From the NCBI GenBank assembly GCA_013151445.1, contig JAADIG010000062.1, positions 1 through 43,080 on the forward strand: 43,080 nt of DNA, in the 5' to 3' direction. This document shows positions 31,624 through 39,450 of this stretch, in pieces. The notes under the pieces were generated by a model. The model searched no databases, was not told the DNA's origin, and saw nothing but the letters and a program-made list of their open reading frames with translations. The position numbers were made by a program, and so were the translations under genes. How positions within the stretch are numbered: position 1 is the first letter of the stretch; each line of letters begins with the position of its first letter. Source of the DNA: Actinomycetota bacterium. GTDB taxonomy: Bacteria > Actinomycetota > Acidimicrobiia > Spongiisociales > UBA5794.

Positions 31624-33372
31624 ATGAGTGCCTTTATGCCACCCACCGGTGATATCAAGTTTGTCCTGGACTCCATTGCTGACATCGAGATGCTCGCTGG
31701 GCTCGATGGTTTCGAACACGTTGACACCGAGACGGTGCACACCGTCATCGATGAGGCAGGACGGTTCATGGCCGATGTGGTTGCACCTACCAATCGGGTG
31801 GGAGATCTCGTCGGCGCCACCCACCATCCCGACGGCACCGTCACGATGCCACCGGAGTTCCACGCGGCGTGGCGGCAATACGTCGACGCTGGCTGGAATG
31901 CCGTGAAGTGCAACCCCGAGTACGGCGGTCACGGATTCCCGGGAGCGGTGGGTACCGCCGTGCAAGAAATGCTCACCAGTTCCAACATGGCGTTCTCCCT
32001 GTGCCCAATGCTCACGGCGTCCGCGATCCTCGCAATCGACTCCCACGGCACCGATGAGCAGAAGGACACGTACCTGGCGCATCTTATCTCGGGGCACTGG
32101 ACCGGCACGATGGTGCTCACCGAACCCGAGGCAGGAAGCGACGTTGGAGCGCTCCGTACCAAGGCAATCCCCAACGACGACGGGACCTGGAGCGTTACCG
32201 GCACCAAAATCTTCATCACCTGGGGTGAGCACGACATGGCGGAGAACATCATCCACCTCGTCCTTGCACGAGCCCCCGAGGCTCCCCCCGGCACCAAGGG
32301 CATCTCGCTGTTCATCGTCCCAAAATTCCTCGTCAACGACGACGGCACCATCGGCGAACGCAACTCGCTGACCGCGGTGTCAATCGAACACAAGCTCGGC
32401 ATCCACGGCAGCCCAACGTGTGTGATGTCGTACGACGGTGCCGTTGGTTACCTCATCGGTGAGGTCAATAGCGGCATGCGATACATGTTTACGATGATGA
32501 ACGACGCCCGGCTCCATGTCGGTATCGAGGGTCTCGGAATCGCCGAACGGGCATATCAACAGTCGCTCGCCTACGCCCAGGAGCGTAAACAGGGTCGTGC
32601 CATCGGGGCTCCGCAGGGCGAGTCATCGACCATTATCGAACATCCGGACGTGCGCCATATGCTGTTGCAGATGAAGACCCGCATCGAGGCAATGCGGGGA
32701 CTCATGTACGCCAACTCCGCAGCTCTCGACGTTGCCAAACACCACAGTGACGAAACCACGCGCCAGTTTGCCGCCAACCGGGCGGCGCTCCTGACGCCAC
32801 TCTCAAAGGGATGGGGCACCGACCAGGGTGTGCTGATTGCCTCGCTGGGTGTCCAAATTCATGGTGGGGGCGGTTTCATTGAGGAAACCGGTGCTCCTCA
32901 GCACTACCGGGACTCGCGGATCGCCCCAATCTACGAGGGCACCAACGGCATCCAAGCGATCGACCTTGTGATGCGAAAACTGCCGATGGATGGTGGTGGA
33001 GTGATCGCGGAATTTGTCGCCGAGATGCAGAGCACCGCCGACGCCTCGGCCGAACTCATGCCGGCGGCGGCCATGTTTCTCTCCCAGGCGATCGGGGCTG
33101 TCAAGACCGCTACCAACTGGCTGGTGGATCGCAAGGACCCCAACGATGCACTTGCCGGCGCGACAACGTTCCTTGAACTTCTGGGATCCACAGCCGGTGG
33201 ATATTATCTGATGCGCCTCGCACTCGCCGCCGTGGATGCTGGCCGGGACGACGCCGAGGCACGCACCCAGCGGGCTGAGTTCTATGCGAAGGATCTGCTC
33301 GCCACGGTGCCGGGCTTGGTCCCGTCGGTGACCGCCGGAGTCGCATCACTCGAAGGCCTCGACACCACCTGA
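31624..33372 (+). CDS. acyl-CoA dehydrogenase, long FadE type
   Basis: The 582-residue protein is an FAD-dependent acyl-CoA dehydrogenase: an N-terminal extension, then NPEYGGHGFPG, the FAD motif TMVLTEPEAGSDVGALRTKA, KIFITWGEHD, and the catalytic base E438 in IYEGTNGIQAIDLVMRKL. A C-terminal helical extension of about 110 residues (AEFVAEMQSTADASAELMP onward) is the mark of the larger type that includes actinobacterial FadE5-like enzymes and DMSP-type DmdC. It should start beta-oxidation of fatty acyl-CoA, perhaps long chain; DmdC-like 3-methylmercaptopropionyl-CoA dehydrogenase is the other reading. Leaderless start probable. The gene is alone; a long hairpin follows immediately. Confidence 0.93.
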   Translation: MSAFMPPTGDIKFVLDSIADIEMLAGLDGFEHVDTETVHTVIDEAGRFMADVVAPTNRVGDLVGATHHPDGTVTMPPEFHAAWRQYVDAGWNAVKCNPEYGGHGFPGAVGTAVQEMLTSSNMAFSLCPMLTASAILAIDSHGTDEQKDTYLAHLISGHWTGTMVLTEPEAGSDVGALRTKAIPNDDGTWSVTGTKIFITWGEHDMAENIIHLVLARAPEAPPGTKGISLFIVPKFLVNDDGTIGERNSLTAVSIEHKLGIHGSPTCVMSYDGAVGYLIGEVNSGMRYMFTMMNDARLHVGIEGLGIAERAYQQSLAYAQERKQGRAIGAPQGESSTIIEHPDVRHMLLQMKTRIEAMRGLMYANSAALDVAKHHSDETTRQFAANRAALLTPLSKGWGTDQGVLIASLGVQIHGGGGFIEETGAPQHYRDSRIAPIYEGTNGIQAIDLVMRKLPMDGGGVIAEFVAEMQSTADASAELMPAAAMFLSQAIGAVKTATNWLVDRKDPNDALAGATTFLELLGSTAGGYYLMRLALAAVDAGRDDAEARTQRAEFYAKDLLATVPGLVPSVTAGVASLEGLDTT

Positions 33373-33373
33373 C

Positions 33374-33423
33374 CGTTCTGGCGTCCAATAACGCACGATG
33401 GTGCGTTATTGGACGCCAGAACG
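33374..33423. terminator. perfect 23-bp-stem hairpin between convergent genes
   Basis: Arms 33374-33396 and 33401-33423 are exact inverse copies around GATG. It begins one base after the acyl-CoA dehydrogenase stop and its right arm includes the stop of the zinc permease gene, so it can terminate both. Its outer 13 bases equal those of the hairpin at 30295-30342; the inner arms differ. Confidence 0.75.
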
Positions 33424-34260
33424 TGAAATGGTGACCTCTGGTCGCAGCCCTTGCAGATTCCTTGCTGCCAGGGTCACAAAAAACACACCAACAGCGAGCG
33501 CCGCAATCGTCGCTCCCCCGGCGGTCCCGGCGTAGTAGCTGATAACCAGGCCGGCGAACACACATAGACTTGCGATCGCCGAGGACAACATCATCATCAC
33601 CGGAACGCGCCGTGCAATGAGTGCTGCAGTAGCGGGTGGTGCGATGAGCAATCCGAATACGAGTAACGAACCGACCATGTCGAACGTCGCCACCACCGCA
33701 ATCGTCACGAGGGCCATCATGACGAAGTGGGTCCTCCTTGGTGACAGACCGAGCACGTGAGCCTTCTCCTCGTTGAAGGCAAGTACGAGAAGCGGCCGGT
33801 AGAACACCACAACGAGGCTCAGCGTCACGACCAAGGCGATTGCCTGCACAACAACGTCGCGCGGGGTGACACCAAGAATCGATCCGAAAAGAATCGCGAT
33901 CGGGTTCACCGCGAGGGTATCGCTCTTGGAGACCAGAATCATCCCAACCGCAAGCATGCCCACAAACAACAATCCAATGGCAGTGTCCTCGGAGAGTTTT
34001 GAGGAACGATGAATCCACGAAATGCTCGCGATCATGACCCCGGCAGCGATCGCGCCACCCACCAGCGGATTGAATCCGAGGATCAGCGCCCCGGCGACAC
34101 CGGGAAGAATCCCGTGTGCGAGGGCATCCCCGAGAAACGCCATGCCACGCAGCACCACCCAGGTCCCAACAACCGAGGTCGTGATCGCAGCCATGATGCC
34201 AACGAGCAATGCCCGCTGAAGAAGCGCAGAGCTGAAGGGTTCAAATAACCAATCCATCAC
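33406..34260 (-). CDS. znuB: zinc ABC transporter permease
   Basis: A 284-residue membrane protein of the ABC-3 family (ZnuB/MntB type) with about eight hydrophobic helices; typical blocks are WVVLRGMAFLGDALAHGILPG near residue 32, SEDTAIGLLFVGMLAVGMIL, and TFDMVGSLLVFGLLIAPPATA. It moves the metal delivered by the binding protein encoded just upstream. The frame starts with GTG at 34260, directly followed by ATG at 34257; neither has a ribosome site, so translation is probably coupled to znuA, whose stop lies six bases before. The last codons are inside the shared hairpin. The ATPase is encoded on the other strand beyond the Zur box. Confidence 0.9.
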   Translation of the reverse strand: MMDWLFEPFSSALLQRALLVGIMAAITTSVVGTWVVLRGMAFLGDALAHGILPGVAGALILGFNPLVGGAIAAGVMIASISWIHRSSKLSEDTAIGLLFVGMLAVGMILVSKSDTLAVNPIAILFGSILGVTPRDVVVQAIALVVTLSLVVVFYRPLLVLAFNEEKAHVLGLSPRRTHFVMMALVTIAVVATFDMVGSLLVFGLLIAPPATAALIARRVPVMMMLSSAIASLCVFAGLVISYYAGTAGGATIAALAVGVFFVTLAARNLQGLRPEVTISRSGVQ

Positions 34261-34266
34261 ATCACG

Positions 34267-35241
34267 CTACTGGTTCAGACCGTCGACGATGAGCCGAGCA
34301 TTGCTAAGCATCATGGAAGCATACGTCTGAGCGGCACTTCCCTCCGGACCAAGGGCTCCCGTGTACAGCTCAACGATCTCGACCGGACGCCCAAGATCGG
34401 CAACAACAGACTCCAGTACATCGCTACGTGCAGTCGTCTCCGCAAACACCGCCGACACGTTGTGTTCCTCGATCTGGGCAACCAGGAACTCCAGGTCCCG
34501 CGCACTCGGATCTGCCGTTGTTGATGCCGAGGGAATCACCGTGGCGACAATCTCGAATCCGTACCGGTCGGCGAAAGCACCAAGCGCTTCATGATTCGAA
34601 ATCAGAATCCGCTTCTCGGGCGGTAACTCCGCAACAATGCCGAGGATCTGCTCGTGCAGGGCAAGCAACTCGACACCAACCGTGTTCGCCCGATCCGCCC
34701 AGATTCCGGCCCGATCGGGGTCAATCGTCTCCAGCAATCCTCCAAGCACCGAGACCGCTTCGCGCATCCGCAGGGGGTCCAGCCACACATGGGGGTCGAG
34801 GGACTTCGTGTCGCCGCCCGCGTTCGTGTTGTTCTGGTCATGGGGTGCGGTGAGCCTTAGCGGCTCCACAGCCGTCGCTACCTCAAGAACCGGCACACCC
34901 TCCCCCTGTGCCGCATCGATCACGTCGAGCAACCCCTCCTCGAGTCCAAGGCCATTGATCACGATCAGGTCGGCGCTCTGGATGCGGGATGCCTGGGCTG
35001 CAGACAGCGCAAACGAATGGGGATCCTGGCCGGGCGCCATCAACACTTCAACCTCGACGTCTGCGACGTTGCTGGTCACTCGCTGTACAAGGTCGCCGAG
35101 TACCGACGTCGTTACGACGATCGTGAGCGTGCCATCGGGAGAGGTCGCATCGGTTGCACCGCAGGCCGAAACCACAAGGCCGACCGTCAGCAATCCGGCC
35201 AACAGGCGCGGCCCAGAACGAACCTTGATAAATCTACGCAT
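34267..35241 (-). CDS. znuA: zinc ABC transporter substrate-binding lipoprotein
   Basis: The 324-residue protein is a cluster A-I metal-binding lipoprotein: signal peptide with lipobox VSAC (C27), TTSVLGDLVQRVTSNVADVE, and metal ligands H75 (QDPHSF), H151 (LDPHVWLDP), H217 (ISNHEALGAF) and an acid residue after ETTARSD. Three histidines favour zinc over manganese, where the third ligand is Glu. The short loop with H134 (TAPHDQNNTN) is much poorer in His than the ZnuA loop of proteobacteria. GGAG lies before the ATG. Transcription starts from the intergenic Zur box shared with zur; znuB follows. Confidence 0.93.
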   Translation of the reverse strand: MRRFIKVRSGPRLLAGLLTVGLVVSACGATDATSPDGTLTIVVTTSVLGDLVQRVTSNVADVEVEVLMAPGQDPHSFALSAAQASRIQSADLIVINGLGLEEGLLDVIDAAQGEGVPVLEVATAVEPLRLTAPHDQNNTNAGGDTKSLDPHVWLDPLRMREAVSVLGGLLETIDPDRAGIWADRANTVGVELLALHEQILGIVAELPPEKRILISNHEALGAFADRYGFEIVATVIPSASTTADPSARDLEFLVAQIEEHNVSAVFAETTARSDVLESVVADLGRPVEIVELYTGALGPEGSAAQTYASMMLSNARLIVDGLNQ

Positions 35242-35249
35242 TTCTCCAC

Positions 35250-35278
35250 TTGCTGTTAATAATGAGAATGGCTATCAT
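35250..35278 (+). promoter_or_regulatory. promoter of zur with -35 TTGCTG and -10 TATCAT
   Basis: TTGCTG (35250-35255) and TATCAT (35273-35278) are 17 bases apart. The -10 ends eight bases before the zur ATG at 35287, so the transcript is nearly or fully leaderless; no ribosome site is present. The Zur box covers the spacer and -10. Confidence 0.45.
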
Positions 35279-35281
35279 TAT
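35259..35281. promoter_or_regulatory. Zur box between znuA and zur
   Basis: The dyad ATAATGA ... TCATTAT (seven-base perfect arms, nine-base centre) is the classic AT-rich Zur/Fur-type operator and stands out from the GC-rich surroundings. It lies 18 bases from the znuA start and five from the zur start, so zinc-loaded Zur can silence both directions. Confidence 0.8.
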
Positions 35282-35286
35282 ACATC

Positions 35287-35736
35287 ATGCAGCCTGTAAT
35301 GCTTACCGAACTCCACGCCAGGGTCAAAAAACATCTCCGCGAGAACGACGTGCGCTACTCCACGGGGCGGCAAAAGTTCATTGCGGCGCTGCATGCGGCT
35401 GGAGGTCCCCGTTCGGCGACACATCTGCACACGAGCGAGCTCGACGATGTACCGCTCTCGTCGTTATATCGCACACTCACAGTCCTGGAGAACGTGGGTG
35501 TACTCGAACGCACCCATGACGGCGACGGTGTTGCCATGTTCGAACTCGGCGAATGGCTGCTGGGCCATCACCATCACCTCATTTGCACCTCCTGTGACAT
35601 CGTCACCGACATCGACCTTGGCAACGACCTTGAGAATGCGGTCGCCGAAATCAGTGCAACCGTCGCAGCATCGCACGGTTTCACGATGACGGGTCACACA
35701 CTCGATGTTCTCGGCCTCTGCGAGGACTGCGGGTGA
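35287..35736 (+). CDS. zur: zinc uptake regulator, Fur family
   Basis: A 149-residue Fur-type repressor: winged helix in residues 10-85 (RYSTGRQKFIAALHAAGGP, SSLYRTLTVLENVGVLER), then the HHHHLICTSC metal site and dimer domain, with the structural zinc cysteines C100, C103, C145 and C148. The neighbours (zinc ATPase, binding protein and permease) point to Zur rather than Fur or PerR. Starts possible at 35287 or at the fifth codon (35299); I keep the first. The gene is probably autoregulated through the Zur box and overlaps znuC by four bases. Confidence 0.92.
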   Translation: MQPVMLTELHARVKKHLRENDVRYSTGRQKFIAALHAAGGPRSATHLHTSELDDVPLSSLYRTLTVLENVGVLERTHDGDGVAMFELGEWLLGHHHHLICTSCDIVTDIDLGNDLENAVAEISATVAASHGFTMTGHTLDVLGLCEDCG

Positions 35737-36539
35737 GCACCATTACCGCCACCCGGGCCACGCTGGCCTATGGAACGTCCGTCGCCGTTACGGATGCGAC
35801 ATTCAACATTCCCGACCAGAGCTTGACGGCAATCATCGGACCGAACGGTTCCGGGAAATCAACGATCCTCAACGGCATCTGCGGTCTTGCCTCCCTGAAG
35901 AGCGGATCGATCATGATGAATGGCAAACCGACGTCTGCGAGCCTCGGCTCGATCGCCTACGTTCTCCAGGCGACCCGCATGAACGAGACGATGCCCGTCA
36001 CGGTGTCCGAGGTTATAACGATGGCACGTTATGCACGGCTGGGGCGCTTTGGCAGGCTCCGCTCGTCGGACCGACGGATATGTCGGGAAGCTGCCGACAG
36101 AATGAATGTGCTCTCCCTCGCCGACAAACACATTCGAGAACTATCGGGCGGGCAGCGCCAGCGTGTGTTTGTTGCCCAAGGTTTGGCCCAACAGGCCGAT
36201 GTTCTCCTGCTTGACGAACCGGCGAATGCTCTCGACATTGTTTCTCGCCAGCTCATCGTTGACGCGTTGAACCAGGAGGTACATGGGGGCAGAACCGTTG
36301 CGTTCACCACCCACGACCTCGGTGATGCAAAGACCGCGGACCACTTGATCCTCATGTCGGGCACGGTGGCCGCCGAGGGACCCCCGGAGGCAGTGCTCGA
36401 CGCCGACGTTCTTGCCCAGGCCTACGGGATTGCACTCGTGAACCTCGACGAACGTGGCATCGTCGTTGATGACCACGGCCATCCCCAACCAGATCGCCAT
36501 GTCCATTTCGACCGCACTGGCCACGCCACCCATGACTAA
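35733..36539 (+). CDS. znuC: zinc ABC transporter ATP-binding protein
   Basis: The 268-residue ATPase has Walker A GPNGSGKST (about residues 36-44), the Q-loop in YVLQATRMNETMPVTV, signature LSGGQRQR, Walker B VLLLDEPANALD and a switch His in FTTHDLGD. It powers the znuA/znuB importer although it lies in the opposite operon with zur. The C-terminus has a His-rich stretch (DDHGHPQPDRHVHFDRTGHATHD has seven His), which may bind zinc. GTG start overlaps the zur stop; the end overlaps the YihY gene by eight bases. Confidence 0.92.
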   Translation: MSTITATRATLAYGTSVAVTDATFNIPDQSLTAIIGPNGSGKSTILNGICGLASLKSGSIMMNGKPTSASLGSIAYVLQATRMNETMPVTVSEVITMARYARLGRFGRLRSSDRRICREAADRMNVLSLADKHIRELSGGQRQRVFVAQGLAQQADVLLLDEPANALDIVSRQLIVDALNQEVHGGRTVAFTTHDLGDAKTADHLILMSGTVAAEGPPEAVLDADVLAQAYGIALVNLDERGIVVDDHGHPQPDRHVHFDRTGHATHD

Positions 36540-37395
36540 CCGACTAGGTCGAGCACTGCTGATCACCAGACGAGTTGCTCACGACGTCAGCCGCCATCAC
36601 ATCTCGATGATCGCCGCCGCTCTTGCCTACTCGGCGACCCTTGCGCTTTTCCCAACGATGATCGCGGCGATCTCGACATACGGGCTGTTCCTATCGCCCC
36701 AGACCGCCGCCAACGATATCGAAGCGATCTCGCGGGTCCTACCGGCGCCGGTTGCGGAGATCATCTCGTCACAGATCACCGAGCTTGCAAAGGCCTCATC
36801 TTCCGGGTTGACCGCAGGCGCACTGATCTCTATTGCGGTGGCGTTGTGGACCGCATCAAGCGGGGTTCGGGCACTCATGCGAGGCATCAACATCGCCTAC
36901 GGAGTCCGCGAGACGCGCCGATATGCGACCATCCGCCTCATCTCCTACGGTGTCACCATCGCACTCGTGGTCGGCGCCACCGTCGTCATGGCCATCGCAA
37001 CGATCATTCCACCCCTACTCAATGCGTTGGATATCCCGGGAGGCATCCGGACCGCGATTGCGCTACTTCGCTGGCCGCTCATGGTCGGTGTCATCCTGTT
37101 GGGACTCGGTGCGATCTATCGCTGGGCTCCCGCAAAAACGCCAACCCGGTCCAACGTCCTGAGTCCGGGGGCGCTAGTCGGGACCGTCGGATTGGTCGCG
37201 ATCACCCAGGCCTTCAGCACCTACGTCAGTAAGATCAGCTCGCTTAACCAGACCTACGGTGCCCTCGGTGGTGTCATCGGCCTGATGCTGTGGTTCTTCC
37301 TTGCTGGATTTGCGATACTGATCGGCGCCGAGGTGAATGACGCCCTCCTCAACCCCGGGGCCGACACTGAAGACGCCGCTGTCCAAGACGACTAG
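36532..37395 (+). CDS. YihY/BrkB family membrane protein
   Basis: A 287-residue protein with about six transmembrane helices and the YihY/BrkB (formerly called ribonuclease BN) pattern: ALAYSATLALFPTMIAAIST near residue 30, ALWTASSGVRALMRGINIAYG in the middle, and SLNQTYGALGGVIGLMLWFF before the last helix. The family is an inner-membrane protein of uncertain function (possible transporter). ATG at 36532 is chosen because it lies within the end of znuC (eight-base overlap); the frame further up is znuC out of phase. Location in the zur-znuC operon would put it under zinc control, an inference. Its stop shares CTAG with the convergent DM13 gene. Confidence 0.9.
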   Translation: MTNRLGRALLITRRVAHDVSRHHISMIAAALAYSATLALFPTMIAAISTYGLFLSPQTAANDIEAISRVLPAPVAEIISSQITELAKASSSGLTAGALISIAVALWTASSGVRALMRGINIAYGVRETRRYATIRLISYGVTIALVVGATVVMAIATIIPPLLNALDIPGGIRTAIALLRWPLMVGVILLGLGAIYRWAPAKTPTRSNVLSPGALVGTVGLVAITQAFSTYVSKISSLNQTYGALGGVIGLMLWFFLAGFAILIGAEVNDALLNPGADTEDAAVQDD

Positions 37396-37967
37396 ATCTC
37401 GGCTGCGTTGAACGACACATTGAACCGGCGACACCAAATGGCAACCGTCTCGTACCTGCTCAGATCTGTCCCCACCGGAATCTCGTAGTTCTGGTTGCCG
37501 ATGTTGCCCTTGAGGTCGCCAAGATCAAGGAACTCAACGTCGTCGTACACCCCGTCATCTTCGCTCAAGGGGGCTGCGGAGAGGATCACCCGAAGGTCGG
37601 GTCCGTTGAACACGTCAAGGTCCTCAAGACGCAGAATGTATGACCCATCATCAAGTTCAACGATCTGTGCGGTCCCCGTTCCCTCGTGGGCGAGATCAAT
37701 GAACTCGCCCACCGCAAAGGTTGGCTCGACATCCGCTGACGTAGCGGCTCCGGAATCAGACCCCGGAGATTCTCCTACCGGCGTTTGGGTCGTCGACGGC
37801 TGCGCCTCAGCGGGACTGATCGAGGTCGACGGAGGCAAGGTCTCGTTCACGGTCTGATCGAACAATAGTTTCTGTGGTTGAAACCAGACGGCCACGGCGA
37901 CGATACCGAGGACTATGCCCCCTAATGCTGTAAGCTTGACGCGTGTTGAGTTAAACATTCTCGACAT
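37392..37967 (-). CDS. membrane-anchored DM13 domain protein
   Basis: From the ATG at 37967 the product has 191 residues: a short N-terminus, a membrane anchor (LTALGGIVLGIVAVAVWF), an extracytoplasmic Ser/Thr/Pro spacer, and a DM13 domain of about 105 residues with the family features FIDLAHEGTGTAQIVEL, SYILRLEDLDVFNGPDLRVI, LKGNIGNQNYEIP and the conserved VAIWCRRFNVSFN with a Cys. DM13 domains are thought to be redox or cytochrome-like, with Cys-dependent chemistry, in actinobacteria and animals; the role is not settled. A second ATG three codons on (37958) is equally possible. The frame extends to 38081 but that part lacks support. Confidence 0.85.
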   Translation of the reverse strand: MSRMFNSTRVKLTALGGIVLGIVAVAVWFQPQKLLFDQTVNETLPPSTSISPAEAQPSTTQTPVGESPGSDSGAATSADVEPTFAVGEFIDLAHEGTGTAQIVELDDGSYILRLEDLDVFNGPDLRVILSAAPLSEDDGVYDDVEFLDLGDLKGNIGNQNYEIPVGTDLSRYETVAIWCRRFNVSFNAAEI

Positions 37968-38146
37968 CCCCGGTGGTAATCGGTCTTCAACTATGTAACG
38001 ACCGGTCGCCCGTTTCGATTTCAGAACAAACGGTGAACAACCGATGTTGTACCCGTTGTCGATCGAAACAACTGTACGCACCTCTGCGCCAGCGGACCAT
38101 GATTGAGAAATCCGTTGGCCAACTCAATCAGGAAACTGCACACACT

Positions 38147-39388
38147 ATGACCGAAACAACAATGACGTTCGAGGACCTCGGCGTCCACCCATCACTGGTA
38201 GATGCGCTCGCTGAGCAAAACATCACCGAACCGTTTGCGATCCAGACCCTCGCCCTTCCCGACGCAATGGAGGGGCTCGATATTTGCGGGAAGGCCAAGA
38301 CAGGATCTGGCAAGACACTCGCATTCTGCCTACCGATCCTCACGACGATCGCCAAGGCCGAGCCAATGCACCCGACGGCACTCGTATTGGTCCCGACGCG
38401 TGAACTCGCGAACCAGGTCGTGGAAACCATCAAACCACTTGCGAAAGTGCGCGGTCGCTGGATCACTGCCGTCTATGGCGGTACGTCGATGGATAAGCAG
38501 ATCAACGAAATCGCCAACGGCACCGATGTCATCATCGCGACCCCTGGTCGGCTCATCGACTTGATGGAACGCAACAAGGTCAAGCTCGACGAGGTCGAGA
38601 TCGTCGCCATCGACGAGGCCGATCAGATGGCGGACATGGGGTTTCTACCTCAGGTTCGACGTATTCTCCGCGACGTCAATACCAACCGTCAGACAATGTT
38701 GTTCTCTGCCACCCTCGATGGGCAGGTTGGCTCTCTGATCAAGCAATTCATGAGGGATCCGGTGAATCATGAGGTCGAGTCATCGACCGAAACTGTGGAA
38801 ACGATGGAGCACCGCTTCCTCAAGATCCACTACATGGACAAGACCAAAACTGTCGCCGCCATCGCCGAAACCGCCGACCGCGTTCTCGTCTTTGTGCGTA
38901 CGAAGCACATGTGTGACCGAGTCGCGAACGACCTCAAGGAGCTCGGCGTTGAGGCCCGGGCGATTCACGGAGATCTTCCCCAACCGAAGCGGGAGCGCTC
39001 CCTCAAGGCGTTTATGGAGGGTAAAGCGAAGGTCCTGGTTGGCACGAATGTTGCTGCCCGCGGTCTCCACATCGACGGCGTAGATATCGTCGTCCACTTC
39101 GACCCACCGGACGATCCGAAGACGTATCTCCACCGCAGTGGACGCACGGCGCGTGCCGGAGAGAGCGGTCTCGTCGTGACCCTCGTCGAGTGGGACCAGG
39201 TCAATGAGGTGCTCGGCATCCAGCGGGAGGCAGGCCTGGACGTCCCGATCATCAAGATGTTTTCAAACGATCCCCGGCTTCGCAAGCTGATGGAGTGGGA
39301 ACCGAACCCCGAGGAGGCACCATTCCGTCTCGCCGGATCCGGCGGAACTCGCAACCTCTCGGGTCGTCGACGCCGACGTCGAATGTAG
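38147..39388 (+). CDS. DEAD-box RNA helicase
   Basis: The 413-residue helicase has the Q motif (FEDLGVHPSLVDALAEQNIT), motif I AKTGSGKT (50-57), PTRELANQ, TPGRLIDL, motif II DEAD (156-159), motif III SAT (187-189), and in the second RecA domain ARGLHIDGVDIVVHFDPP and HRSGRTARAG. It ends in a basic tail with six Arg in a row, likely an RNA-binding tail. It should unwind RNA in ribosome assembly or mRNA decay (RhlE/DeaD group). The ATG at 38147 gives the usual N-terminus; ATGs at 38099 and 38162 are possible. The 179-base leader region, long for this genome, could allow cold control. Confidence 0.92.
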   Translation: MTETTMTFEDLGVHPSLVDALAEQNITEPFAIQTLALPDAMEGLDICGKAKTGSGKTLAFCLPILTTIAKAEPMHPTALVLVPTRELANQVVETIKPLAKVRGRWITAVYGGTSMDKQINEIANGTDVIIATPGRLIDLMERNKVKLDEVEIVAIDEADQMADMGFLPQVRRILRDVNTNRQTMLFSATLDGQVGSLIKQFMRDPVNHEVESSTETVETMEHRFLKIHYMDKTKTVAAIAETADRVLVFVRTKHMCDRVANDLKELGVEARAIHGDLPQPKRERSLKAFMEGKAKVLVGTNVAARGLHIDGVDIVVHFDPPDDPKTYLHRSGRTARAGESGLVVTLVEWDQVNEVLGIQREAGLDVPIIKMFSNDPRLRKLMEWEPNPEEAPFRLAGSGGTRNLSGRRRRRRM

Positions 39389-39392
39389 CTTC

Positions 39393-39435
39393 CTGCTGGT
39401 TCGGCCGCGGAATGTGCCCGCGGCCGAACCAGCAG
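39393..39435. terminator. perfect 18-bp-stem hairpin after the helicase gene
   Basis: CTGCTGGTTCGGCCGCGG and its exact inverse (39418-39435) flank AATGTGC. It starts four bases after the helicase stop and ends 16 before the stop of the convergent lipoprotein gene, so it can act for both. Its stem differs from the two GTTCTGGCGTCCA hairpins. Confidence 0.75.
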
Positions 39436-39450
39436 AATCTATGGATCTTC

